A DNA stretch of 64,000 bases, from contig CM119271.1 of assembly GCA_051294375.1 (NCBI GenBank), positions 2,122,677 to 2,186,676 on the forward strand. Reading direction: 5' to 3'. Numbering within the stretch: the first letter of the stretch is position 1; every line of letters begins with the position of its first letter. This DNA comes from Paraspadella gotoi (lineage: Eukaryota > Chaetognatha). The position numbers and the translations under genes were made by a program. Of this stretch, positions 1-11,811 are shown in pieces. The notes below the pieces were generated by a model. The model searched no databases and was not told the origin of the DNA. It saw only the letters and a program-made list of their open reading frames with translations.

Positions 1-42
1 TTCCAACGTAGTACGAGTTCATATTACATCTTGAAGGGTATA

Positions 43-978
43 TTACCTTTCGCGAATAATGTCAAAGCTTGAGGCGGCGGAGGCGGCGTCGTCAGCCGAA
101 ACCCGCGGAGGAGCTCTCGCCTCCTCATCTTTTTCTTCTTCGGACTCCTCAACTACACCGATTTCAACGGCTTCGCCGACCGAACTCCTCGTCCACGCCA
201 ATTTGGCGCCTTGGGCGAGGACATTCAAGCGTGATTCAGCGACGTCCGCGGCGTCTCCTCCAACGACAAAGTCCTTGAGCGTCTCAAAGTCGACGAAGTG
301 ACGACGTTTTAAGTGCGGGAAGCTAGGATGGGCGAGAGGCTCATCGGGGGCGGTGAGTCGAGTGAATTGAGCGGCGGCGACGCGGCGGCAGAAGGGATTG
401 CGGATCCAACGGGAGAGGAGTCTGGATCAAAATCAAACATTTACCCAGCTGGTTTTACATAGATCAAGTCAGTAACATGTTTTACAGCATTTGAATTAAA
501 TATAATTTAATTCAACAATTTCATTTACATAAAGTAGTGTAGAGTAGTGTAGAGTTGACAAAAATTCAGGACCTGTGTCACTTCTTGGTATTAAATTGTA
601 AATTCACTGTTATCATTAGTATAATAATTGATAATAATTGGTTGGTTTGGGACACTTAGCAATATTGTTTAATACTAATTCGGTATTATTATAGGAACCA
701 TTCCTAGAACAATCCACACCTTACCACTTTTTTTGAAAACTACATCCAAAACCAAATCACATCCTCATTCCTCACCTGACGATGAATGCCTCTCGCGGTC
801 GCGAGTAATCGACGACACGCTCGGCCAAACTCTTCATCGTCTCCAGCTTCCTCTCCACCGCCTTCCTCCTCTCCGCCTCCTCCTCCGCTCTCTTCCTCTT
901 CTTCCTCGGGTGATCATTGACGCAGCGGAGGGAGGCGTCAACGACGCGGCGTTGCGCGCCCGCCGAGTGGAACGCCAT
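43..978 (-). CDS. Uncharacterised two-exon protein, about 190 aa
   Basis: I do not recognise this protein. Exon 1 starts at an ATG (978-976) and ends at 776 with a GTGAGG donor. Exon 2 runs from 421 (acceptor ...GATCCAG) to the stop at 43. The phases agree: AG is left over before the intron and A is taken after it. The N-terminal third is strongly basic and predicted helical (RKKRKRAEEEAERRKAVERK). The middle is compact and may be a small folded domain (LLSRWIRNPFCRRVAAAQF, then FVDFETLKDFVVGG). The tail is acidic (EESEEEKDEE) and then Ala/Ser-rich. No signal peptide or membrane segment is visible. The 344-bp intron is AT-rich. It is the most downstream gene of the same-strand array. Confidence 0.55.
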
Positions 979-1504
979 CTTCCGGCGTCGAGGATGGTTG
1001 TTGGAGGAAAGGCGGGGGGGGGGTTGTTTATTAGTTTGTTTACATGATAAAGCCTGAAAAAACAAAGAATAAACGAATTTCATGAGATTCCGAAGGATAA
1101 AATCACAGTAATATTTTTTTTTATCACAGGTGTGAATAAATATCACATGTTTTAAGAGGTAGAATATGTTTTAAATCGCTAAAGATTAGTTTTCGAAATA
1201 AAATAAAATGGGAACGGGCCCATTTTAACGTTTCAATACAATTTAATACAAAAAGTATTTTGGCCACGAAAAAAAATTCAGCGGATGAAAACAGGAAAAT
1301 TCCGAATGAAAAAGAAAGGAAAATTCCATATCTAACAGTAAAAGAAAATAAAATACCCGACGCTCTAAAATCGCTAAAGGGCGACTTCCTTAAATCGTGT
1401 AACCAACTAAATGTATCTAAACAAACATAAAAAACACGACTGGCTGTAACTAAAGTACTTAAAAATAAAAAAAACGAACGCAGTTATCTTCTTTTCTCCC
1501 AACT
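979..1504. other. Intergenic, AT-rich
   Basis: Between the unknown two-exon gene and the stop of the PIN-domain gene. It holds A/T runs and probable 3' UTR sequence. I see no ORF with coding character and no RNA gene. Confidence 0.5.
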
Positions 1505-3199
1505 TCAGTAAGGAATCTGGCGATAAAGCTGACAATCGCGACGAGTCTCCGTACGACAAGAGTAACTCCTGCAGTGCAAGCGATCGTCGCGAAACTGACC
1601 CGGACGAAGACTGAACGAGTGGCGGCGATTCGGTCCCCAGTGAGGATTAAGGATTTTCAAATTTCGCTTCCAGTCGACGGAATCCCGCTTGATCTGTTCG
1701 AAGCCGCGATCGCCGGAAACGATGGTAAAGTTGATCTCAGGGTGCAGGAGATGGTGGAGCAGGCCGATGCGGAGCACCTGCGCCGATTCGTGAGATCGTC
1801 GAATCATCGATTAATATTACTTAATTGTAACGATCGAATAATATTTAATATTACATAATTGTAACGATCGATATACCAGGGCAAAATCGGCGGCGTCCTT
1901 CTTGGTCCCAGCGATGGTTTCTTCGAAACGCTTCGTCCGAACCAAATCGTCGAAGAAACAGTTTCCCACCGGACGATACCAATCCGTCTTGGCGCCCCAA
2001 AATGCCCAAACGAAAGTCTTGCGAAAAACAAAATAATAAAACAATTAATATAAACTAAACAAAAGATTACGTTATAGACCAATAAAGAATACCGTCAACG
2101 GAAATGGAGCCTCCAGCCTCCCGAAGAAATTGACGTAATTGTCGAGATCGACAAAGACGACGTGATTGCATTCAGAGTTGATCCGCTGGACGACGACGTT
2201 GAAGTCGCTAAACTCGGTGGATTGCGACGTGCCGAGGGTGGCGGCGGGAGCCGTACGCGAGCGAGAGTGGCCGGCGCGGTGAGACGAAGATCGACTGACG
2301 ACAGATCGGACTCGTCCTCTTTTTTCGAAGAGAGGAGGAAGCTCGAATCGCGAACGTTTGCCTCGTAAAGGCGAGTTATCGTCGGGGCTTCTGCGGGAAA
2401 GAGATCAAGCTTAAATCTAAATTATTCAAGATTTATTATTCAAGACAAAATATTTTTTAATACTCCATAAAAATAACTCAAAATACCTGGCTCGCTTTCG
2501 AGAGAAGCTAGACTTGTTTTCCCTTTGCGGCGTGGATGTAAAGATGCGTCGATCTCCGGTTAAACCGATGCAAATGCGGGCAGGCGTTTTAGAAACGGCG
2601 GTGGTAGAAGCGGCAGGGAATTTATCCACACGATTGGTCTCGCTAGACTTGTACACCGGATCAAAAGCTTTCTTCTTAGATTCAGAGCCTTCGTTTTCCT
2701 TCTTGTTATCAGCTTCCCAAGACTTTTCCAGCTTTTCTTTCGCTCGTTGGCGCAGCAGCACCTGTCGAGCGTCTTCCGCATCCGAAGTCGTCGAGGAAGA
2801 ATCATCGAGGATAATCGTATCCCCGCTGTTGTTGTTGTTAGACGGATCGCCGTCAACTTCGATGTCTTCGTCCGAGACATTCACGATGCTCTGCGACCGC
2901 GAACGCCTCTTGGAGTCGAATTGATCGAAGCTGCGATCCAGGGCGTTGACCAACTCCTTCATCTCCCGCGTCTCGCTCTTCAAGGACTTGCGGCGTTTGG
3001 GAGGAGGCGACGGAAGGACGACTGAGGAACGAGCTGCCGAATCTCGATGCGCGCTGAGATTGAGGAGAGTTTTATCGAAGGAATTTTTGAGCAGGACGTC
3101 GTAGAAGGATTCGTTGTGGAAAACGTCGTCGTCGTCGTCGTCGCAACATTGGCCTTCCTCGAAGGTGGAGTCGGCGACGATGGCGGAAACTTCGAGCAT
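1505..3199 (-). CDS. PIN-like RNase domain protein (ZNF451-type PIN), with candidate SUMO-interaction motifs
   Basis: Four exons, 3199-2487, 2390-2093, 2017-1877 and 1777-1505, join in frame to 474 aa. The C-terminal half is a PIN/NYN-like nuclease fold. It opens with VVFVDLDNYVNFFGRL, continues with TFVWAFWGAKTDW and GTKKDAADFAL, and ends with FTIVSGDRGFEQI and LKILNPHW. The acidic residues of DLDN, KKDAAD and SGDRGF sit where metal-binding Asp residues are expected. This is the PIN type I associate with the C-terminus of vertebrate ZNF451. The N-terminal half is disordered, with an acidic run (CDDDDDDV) and two hydrophobic-acidic motifs, IVNVSDEDIEVD and TIILDDSSS, that resemble SUMO-interaction motifs. 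A basic KRSRF stretch precedes the nuclease domain. No zinc finger is seen. The likely role is a nuclear RNA or protein-regulatory factor, possibly SUMO-linked (inference). An upstream in-frame 5' exon is not excluded. Confidence 0.75.
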
Positions 3200-3565
3200 C
3201 TTCGTTGGAAATTGCGACGCGTGGACTGAGAGTTGATTTGTTGGTCAGTCGGGTTTGAAAAGTCGACCTCAGGATTCGGAGGCAAATTCCGCGAGGATCG
3301 AGATTATTAGTATTGGATAATTGCTCTTAAGAAATAATAGGAAAAATTAAATACAAATCAATAACCGTTATCGTTAACAAATATCAAATAAATAAATCGC
3401 CAAAAAGCGGTATTACATAATCATTTTTCAATATCCACCCAAAGTTATAACAAGTGATGAAAAATATTAACGATCAACAAAACAACATCGAGTCGATACA
3501 TTACAAACTTCGTCAAACAAAAAGAGAATCGACCAACGATGAAATGGCGCAACAAAAGGGACAAT
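3200..3565. other. Intergenic between PIN and exonuclease genes
   Basis: AT-rich spacer of about 370 bp with the 3' UTR of the exonuclease gene and the 5' flank of the PIN gene. No further feature seen. Confidence 0.45.
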
Positions 3566-5392
3566 TTATTTTTTTTTAAATGGAAAAACGCGACAATAGT
3601 CGGAAATTCGAAATCCATCAAACATCTCAAAACATAACTGGACGAGCCGATCGAAAACGAGCAGACTTGCGGCGGCATCGGTAGCGGCATAGATGAGTTG
3701 GCGCTCAGACAAAATACGACGACTCCAGTCCGAAGTGCGGAGAGCAAAGTCTTTGGAAATGGTCAACCCTATGAGCCAATGCGACCGTTATAGCATAAAA
3801 ACCATTGCTTTTTCGCTTAAAAAAATACAAGCAAGAAAGTTTAATTGCCTGGATAAAGAATTTCAAAGAGTCCCCTCAGTCCCCACGAGCCGCCCGTCTT
3901 GCTCCGACTTCCGAAGACGAGGGACGCGAGATGATCGAGTTCGAGAAAGACGAGGGAATTAGAGGACGACTCGAGCAAGCTGAATTCCATCGTTGCAAAA
4001 AAATTAAACAGTGATTGTGCCAAGACATGAAAATTAAACAATGAATTAAAAATGATTGTGCCAAGACAAGAAAATTAACCCATTATCGCCGAGCGAATGA
4101 TGCGATGAAAGAGGGACAAAAGAAAGGCTGAAAGAAGAAGCAATTAACTTGAGGTCTTCTTCGATGTTGATTCCGACCAGGACGAATCTGCGATAAAAAC
4201 GACATTAGGTAATAATGTTGGACATAAACTCATCAATAATACTAATAAATGACTTAATAACTCCATCCCTAAACAAAGCACGCACCCAGCTAAAAGCTTC
4301 AATAGACTCTCGGGGAAGCATCCACGCTCATCAAATATTCTCCAGATTGGGACGACGACGATACGATCGAGGGAAAGACATATCTGCATGACGGCGACGC
4401 CGTGTTGGTTGGGAGAAGAGAGACGCCACTCCGTGTCGAACCCGACAAAAAGGTGGGACGAAGAGTTAAGGGCGGAGGTCTGGAGCTCTTCGCATAGGCT
4501 GCGGAGGAATGATTCGAAAATGTGCAACGAGCAGGACCTAATTACGAACGGGATTCAGTTCTGGCCCTCCGAAACTCACACGATAAGGTCTTTATCATTA
4601 TCTACGATACGAACGCATTCAATTGGGAATTTCCACGGCCGAGGCCGACCCTGGACCTTAGCGGAACTGTTAAGGGACGGCAATACGGAAAAAGGAGGGG
4701 AGGAAACCCACGAACTGTCAAAGAGGTTCGACCACGCGGAATATTTTAAAGGATACGATTTGGGGGTGACAAGCGTTCGAGCGGATTTCCGATGGCTGAA
4801 AAAAGATAACTTATTAATTAATTATTGAAAGAATGTTTACAATTATAAAAAACTATTTCCGATCGAACCTTTTGGATTTCATGTGGTCGTCACCCCCTGC
4901 ACGAACCCAACGGTCGCAAACGTAGCAAAAATATGACGGCGCTTCCGAGAAACCCGACGCCGTAGGCAGCGGAGCGCGCGGATCAAATTTCAGCCTGAAA
5001 GTAGGTTCATCTCCGTCCCAGTATTCGTCTGACGAGATGGGAACGGGTTCGTCGCTGACTACGGGAAAAGTGGTCGCTTCCGAAACGTTTTCCTCTTCGA
5101 CATTTTTCAAAAAATGATCACCAACCCCAGACTTCTTTTCCCAACTTCGTCGATCGAGGGACGAAGTATTTTCGGCCCATTCCATGAAGGTGAAGCCGTC
5201 GGTAAAGCCTTTCAGATGGAGAGTGAGACGCCCGAGTTTGGCGGAATCCTTTAAATTATTAAAAATAGGGATGGAATCGATCGAAAAATCTTTGGTTCCG
5301 TGTAAATGAATCGGCGAAAAATCAAAATCGAATTCGTCGTGCATCGAGCGATAAAGATCCGTATATTTCTTTGCCCGAACAAGATGGCCCAT
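3566..5392 (-). CDS. U1-type zinc finger plus 3'-5' exonuclease (DEDDy, WRN/EXD-like)
   Basis: Six exons: 5392-4869, 4795-4580, 4537-4286, 4187-4149, 3979-3849 and 3768-3566. They sum to 1365 nt (454 aa), and every phase matches. Exon 1 ends within a zinc finger, YFCYVCDRW...HMKSK. Splicing to exon 2 gives HMKSKSHRKS, which completes a C-x2-C-x12-H-x5-H finger of U1/matrin type. The exonuclease domain follows. Exo I is VGFDTEW (Asp, Glu). Exo II is FVLVGINIEEDL (Asp). Exo III is LIYAATDAAAS (Tyr and Asp). All DEDDy catalytic residues are therefore present. The family trims RNA or DNA 3' ends; a zinc-finger partner suggests double-stranded RNA or structured substrates (inference). Intron 2 is only 42 bp, and intron 5 uses a GC donor (CAG|GCAATT) supported by phase. 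The start at 5392 is the first Met after an in-frame TGA, 122 bp from the GatB stop. Confidence 0.78.
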
Positions 5393-5514
5393 TTTTCCCG
5401 GGCATCACGGACCCATTCGAGTTTATAGGCTTCTTTGTTATAATAAGGAAAAATAACTTCGCGAAAAAATTAAAGTCGAGAAAAAATTTTAAAAGAAAAA
5501 CGAAAAAATTCACT

Positions 5515-8216
5515 TCATTTCTTTTTAGTCTTTGTCTCTTCCTTAAACTTGGCCACCTCCTCGTCGACGACCCGCTTGAGAATCACGGGATCGACCCTCT
5601 TCCTTGACGCCTCCATGACTCCGGCGAGAACCTTCATCGCCGCCCGCGAGTTCTTCTTGGGATTGTCCTTGGCCAGTTCTTTGCGGGCTGCGGCGTCGGC
5701 GGAGAGGGATGCGACGACGAGGGAACGAATTTCCGCCTCGTCACTGATCATTCTTAAGTCGATATCGTCGACGAGGTAATTTGCGGAGGAGGAGGCGCTG
5801 TCCGGAGAGAGGTAGGCATCGAGCACAGCGTCGATAAGGACGGGAGAAAGACGACCCTCTTCCAACAGGACGGTCAACTCGGCAATGAAGACCGGGGTTA
5901 GGCCGAGGCTCTCGATCGTGGGCGAGTCGGAGGAAGGGGCGTCTTTTTCTCGTCTTTCTAAGAGAGCAGAAACGTTTCGGAGGAGAATGTCGGCCGCTCG
6001 TTGGGTAACTAAACACCCCAACCAAAAAAAAAAAAACGATTATAAAACAACGCAAACAGAAACGATTTTAGTAAAAAGCAAAAAGAAACGATTCCTTACC
6101 AGACAGGGATTGAGAAGGGAAAAGAAATCGCCAGTATTGAGCGTGATTAGGCGGGCAGGGTTTCGGCGACGGAGGAATGGAAACTCTCGTTCTCGTTGGA
6201 GCCGACATTCGCTCGGGACAAATTTCTATTTTAAAAATGAGAGAGGAAAGGACAAGTGAGCAAGTAAATTTGAAACAAAATTTTAAGTTCTAATTCTTTG
6301 AAGTAAACAAGCCGAAACATGTCCAACTATTAATTAAAAATCGTTGTTAAAAATTCAAAATTCTTTGCTTTCTCTAAGTTCTAATTCGTAATTTTTAGAA
6401 CCGTCTGTTGACTCACTTTCCAAATGCTCGGCGACCCTCTCGAAAAACTCGGCCATCTCTTCGACAAAGAGAGAGGCGCTCTGCCTCCTCGTCAGTCTCC
6501 ACGTTTCCTCGAGACGGCGTCGAAAGTTCTTGGGCGATTCCGGCATCCGGGAGGCGAGATCGTCGACGTTGACGGCACCGGGGATGGGTCGGGCGGAGCT
6601 TGACAATCTGGGAAGGAGTGGCCAGAAATAAGTAATGGTAAAGGTAAATATTCATTCTGATATCATTTAGCCAAATAGCATCAAGTCGCCCAAACTAATA
6701 AACCGATAATTTAAGGCGCAACGCACCTCAGCGGCGGCAGGTTGGGCTCCGGCAAAAAGCGATAATCAGTGACGACTTCCTTGTCGCGCATGGAAACTGT
6801 TTTGCCGGAATCCGCGTCGAAGCCGAGCGTCTCGTTGTCCACCTGGCCTCCCGAAGAGACGAGCGTTTTCTGCCGATCGATCTCGTAATCGATGGCTGCG
6901 GAAAAAATTAGAAATTTACAAGGTTATATGTATGATTTTATTTAATTTACGGTTCGTTATTACTAGTTTGAATTTTTTTCCCTCCACTAACCGCGCCTCG
7001 CCGACTTTAAACTGTTCAAATTCTTGATCTCCGTCCTGACGCCCAACGGTTCCCCGGGTCTGTGGACCGAGACGTTGGCGTCGATGCGAAAGTGGCCGCG
7101 GCTCATGTTACCCACGCAAACGCCGAGGGAAAGGAGAAGGAGGCGGAGCTCAGCGGCGAAGGAGGTCGCCTCCAAAGAATCTGGGCAAGAGGGACAAATG
7201 AGACAATTGAGACTTACTCAAGTTTCGTTCAAGATCGAATTCGAAAACAATTTCCAGTTTTCCTTCCCCCCCCCCCTATAAAATAAATCAAAAAATGAGT
7301 TTCCATTTAAATCGAACTGACCATTGAAATCGGGAGCAGTAACTATTTCCAATAATCCTTGTCCGGCGCGATTGAGATCGATGAGCGAGACACCGTTCGC
7401 CGCGTCGTGGATGCTCTTGCCCGAATCCTTTGGGTTTTCGATGAAACTCCATTCAAATTAATACTTATTTCCTTTCCCTCTTTCATCAGTTAACCTGTTC
7501 AATCTGAATCTGCAAAATTCTCGCCCGGCGTTCCACGGTCTCCTCTTCCTCTTCTCCTTCCTCTCCACGACGCGTCAAGGGATAATCGAGCGATCCGTCG
7601 CGGGCGATGGGATCGAAGTGTTGAGTGATTTGGTATCCGGCCGGCATATCCGCGTAAAAGTAGTGCTTGCGATCGAACGTCGAAACGGGGCTACGGGGTT
7701 TAAGAAGACGACTTATAATTCTTCAAGTCTATTTTCTTTATGACTAACCAAGTCCCAATGACCAAAGCAACTTACTTGATCCTACAATCCAGCGCTAACG
7801 CGGCCAGAACGGCGGCCTCGACGCAGCGCCGGTTGATCACCGGCAGCGTACCCGGTATAGCGGCGTCTAAAGGTGCCACGCACGAGTTGACGCGACCGGC
7901 GAACGTTGCTTCCGCCCCTGCGATTAATCCACGACGATGGGGGGAGAGAGGAGGGGGAACTACTTAAAATTGAGAGCGACGTTTGCACTACACGTCAGGT
8001 GACCGCAGTACCGGAGAAGAGTTTGGACTTGGCAGCGATCTGGGCGTGAATCTCCAAACCGACGACGGCGTGCAACGAAGCGGCGACAGCGGAGGGAGAA
8101 GGGGCGCGGTCGTTTTTCGCGACGGCGGCGACGGTGGCGAGACGACGCGTCGTTAAGGCGGATTTCGTCCAACGCCACCGGCAATAAGTTAATTCAAGCA
8201 GAGGAAAATGCTTCAT
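5515..8216 (-). CDS. GATB: Glutamyl-tRNA(Gln) amidotransferase subunit B, mitochondrial
   Basis: Nine exons: 8216-8012, 7917-7776, 7690-7495, 7427-7322, 7180-6992, 6895-6727, 6607-6417, 6225-6100 and 6008-5515. They total 1818 nt (605 aa), in frame. The N-terminus is Arg/Ser/Ala-rich and looks like a mitochondrial targeting peptide. It is followed by the GatB hallmarks [43 protein letters not shown] and FRIDANVSV. The C-terminal exon holds the helical GatB/Yqey tail. GatB is the kinase/transamidase-coupling subunit of GatCAB, which converts Glu-tRNA(Gln) to Gln-tRNA(Gln) in the mitochondrial matrix. Exon 8 (6225-6100) is the weakest part: its frame is forced by phase, but its residues look less like GatB. 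Insertions such as the poly-Glu in [11 protein letters not shown] lengthen the protein relative to the usual 550 or so. Confidence 0.9.
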
Positions 8217-8573
8217 AGTTTAGATATTTATTAATTCTTTATATTATTTCTGGTAAAGAGAGACTTTGGTTACAAAAAAAAAACCGCGTACTACCATTCG
8301 GAATACTATGACTGGATAACAATTAGCTCGGAGTAGATCGAGTTTTATTTTCAAAATTATGAAAAAAAAAGTTTAAGGCAATAAGTACAAGAGTATTACC
8401 TTCAGGAATCGAATAAATAATAATCTCACGGTAGTTAGTATTTGTATTATTCTCGAATCATTTTCTAGGAGAGAGAGACCTATCTACCACGAAAAAAAAG
8501 CACGGCTCTTCATTAAATCTTCTTCTGTTAAGTCACACAGGGAATAAAAAACTCCCAAAGGCCTTATTATTGA
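8217..8573. other. Intergenic, GatB/TBC1D spacer
   Basis: AT-rich. A TTTACCAG acceptor-like motif lies upstream of the GatB ATG on the minus strand, so a 5' UTR splice (cis or trans) is possible. No other feature seen. Confidence 0.4.
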
Positions 8574-11500
8574 CTATTGACTAATGTTATTATTGCTCAA
8601 GAGTAATTTCAAGTCTTCGATCTTAGCGGCGTCCATGGTCAGTTCGCGAGCGGCGCCGGCGGCGTTCTCCGACCCAAAGTCCCCATTTTCTCGGCGCGCT
8701 TCCGATTCCAAATCGGCAATCTTTCCCTTTAACTGCTTAACCGTCGATGCATACTGATCAAGCGTAGCCTGCGCCGCCTGAAGCTGCTCCAAGAGCGCAA
8801 AATTTTGCTGCTTCAGTTTCCGGTTGGCTTGCTCCAATTCGGTCATCCTCGCAGCGGCGTCGTCCGAGCCGCCCGATCGGAAGGTGAAGGACTTGGCGGC
8901 ACAGGTGCTGCCGCCAGGAGTGATGGCCAGTTCGTCCTGAAAGATGTGGTACTCGATCTGGTAAGCGTTGAGGTTCTTGGAGCTGTCCTCTTCGAGCTCG
9001 AATGCCTCGGCGATGACTCTCTCCATCTGTACCGAAGAAAGAGCAGGCAGGGTGTTCTTGAGGAACTCGACGAGAGACTCAAAGGAGTCGCATTCAAGGA
9101 TAAGAGGCAAGTGTTGACCCAAGAGGGCCACCGAGACTTTGAAGACGGCCTGAACGCCCTCGAGGAAGACCATGTCGAATACGCGGGCGACAAAGCCTGG
9201 ATAAGATATTTAAATAAGTTTCTCCCAAAAACAAATAATATAAAAACCCCAATTTAATAATCATTAGGTTAACAATAATTACTTACCAAGAGGAAACTGC
9301 GATGCGAAGAGCGTTAAAAACCACGAAGCGGCAAAGAGGGTCGGCGACATCTCGAACGAGTCCAGTTTCTTCGACAGCTTCGGGTAATGATCGTGAATAA
9401 GTCGCGACAGCTGGTACATCTGCACCTGAAGGGCGGTCATCTCGGGGCAATACTGGTGCCGGAGACCCCTCGTCAGTAGGAGGTGCTTCATGGCTTCGAA
9501 GGCGTCGACCTCGTCCAGGTGCATGAGGAGAACCCCGGCGACGAAGCTCAGCCCCTGGCAATAGCCCACGCTGGGGTCGATCAGACTGTAAGCCTTGAGC
9601 AGGTTGAACAGGGACAACTGACCCTGACCGAGCTGTTTGGAAAAGTAAGGGTGGCTGGGGAAGGTCCGGGAGAGGTCGATGAGAATGGCGTGCTGGTGGA
9701 TGGTGAGGAGCTTAAGTAGTTCGTCGAAAGGTCGGTCTGCGTCAACGGATGACTCCGCCTCCGCGGACCCCACATAACTCAGCGACGTGTCCTGTCGCAT
9801 CAGCAGCTTCCAAATGGCGCCGCGTTTGGCGCGAGGAACTCCGCGGCGAACCAGGTCGCGCAAGCGGGACCGTGGCAGCGTAGAGGAACATGGGGCGGCG
9901 TGAAGAGCCTGATCCCACTCGGCCGAGACCTGCTTCAGGCAAGGGGTCAGCTCCTCGTACACCAGCCGCTCTCTCTTCAGCACCGCCTTGTCTTGCGACA
10001 CGGCCAATTGAGAATTCTGCCGCTCCATTTTGTTCAAGAGGATTTGCTGCGTTATCGCGGAACGCCAGAGATCCCGCAACTCGGCCGAGCTTCGCTTTCT
10101 ACCCTCGACGGGGTGGGGCGTTCCGGAGGACGGGGACGTCGGAGAGGTCACCCACGTAAGGGCTTCCACGTTGGCCGAGGGCCGGCGGGAAGAAGGGCCC
10201 GCGGTGGGGTCGACGCAAAGAGAGGCTGGCATGATTTCGTAACTTCCGCGACGCGGGTCCATGCTGCCGTGTCTGGGGTCGAGGCTGGCCCGACGAGGAT
10301 CGAGACTGCCTCGGCGCGACTCGGCGTCGCTTTCCTTCTTTCCCGGCGTGACCACGTGACGGTAGAGGGACTGACGCCACGACTTGTTGCGACGAAATTG
10401 AGATGGCGGAGAGTCGTCGAGGAAGACGCTGGTGTCCGTCACTTCAGAGTCGATGGAGGATTTGCGGCTGCTGGTGCCTAAATTAGTCCATCGATAAAAT
10501 TATTGTAAATTATAATCTAAATATAAATATAAATTATAATCTAAAATATAATCCAAATAGATTAGTATAAACAAACTCACCAACGCTGAGGACCTCGTCA
10601 TGCCCGGATCCTGGATGCCCGATCCTCGTGAACATTTTCTTTTTCGGACTCAGCACGAACTCCAAATGCGAATCCACCTCGCAACTTTTTGCGGCCAGAC
10701 TTGCCTCTTCTTCTTCCTCCAGTCGGCGTCGAGCGGCCGCCGCCTCCTCCTCTTCCTTCTTCCGGCGCAAGGCCGGAAGTTGACCGAGGGTTTTGGACCT
10801 AGGGCGCGATTTAGGGCTGGCGGCGGATCGAGAGGGAGGCGGCAGGCCGGGATCTTTCGCTCGTTTGCCCGACGGAGACGCCGGGCGGGCAAAGGCGGCG
10901 GCGTCCTCGCCGGCGGAGGAAGCGGCGAACGCGTCCGTCATCGAATGCAGCATTTGAACAGAGGGCCGGCGATCGCCGATGCCGCCGCCTCCGCTACCGC
11001 TATCCTCGTCTACCTCGCCGCCCTTGACGAGCTGTTCGAAGGTGGCGAGCAAGGATTTCTTTGCCGTCTTCTTGAAAAAGTGGGAGACCTTGTCGGCGGC
11101 CGAGACTTTGCGCGGCGGAGCGTCGAGGATAAAGTCCGCGTCGCTAACGCCGTCTCTGGAGGAAGACGGGCCGTTGGCACCGCTCGTGCCTTCGCGGCGG
11201 TCGGCAATGTGAATGTGGTTCTGCTGTTTTTGCTGACAAAAGTGACGCAGAACAGACATCAGCACTTCGAGATGGTCCTGGGGGTCATTGGGCTTTGGCG
11301 ACTCCATCTGAAATTACGACTCATTGTTTAAATATAATAACTAATATATTTTAGTAACAAATAATATATACACTAAAATAATAAAACATTAATACGGTTA
11401 ACAGAGTAGTCTCTCTAACCTTATAGCGCCGCACTATGAGTTCGACGTCTTCCTCGTCCTGAGCTTCGATCCTCTGCACCAAGACGCCGATCGCCTTCTC

Positions 11501-11767
11501 CGCCTCCACGCCCTCGATCTCGCGGCAAAGGCGGTGGAGCTGGTGCATGGGGCAGAGTTCGCAGGTGACGGAGCGGGCCTGGGTCCGCTGGGCGTGAAGA
11601 GCCGAAAAGGCCTGATGCAGCTTGAGCATGATCTCGTTGACGACGGATTCGGAGGCGCCCTTGAAGACGTAGACGTAGTAGTCGCGCTTGACGGAGGTCG
11701 ACGTGGATGTGGAGGTAGAGAGGACCGTCTCGCGCCAGATGAAACCGAAATGGTCCACGGCCTGAAA

Positions 11768-11811
<44 letters not shown>

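Noticed and set aside
4388-4828. 146-aa plus-strand ORF
   Set aside because: It is antisense to exonuclease exons 2-3, which have catalytic motifs and matching splice phases; this frame shows no domain.
10600-11331. 243-aa plus-strand ORF
   Set aside because: Mirror frame of the GC-rich RabGAP linker exon; Arg/Gly-rich composition typical of antisense shadows.
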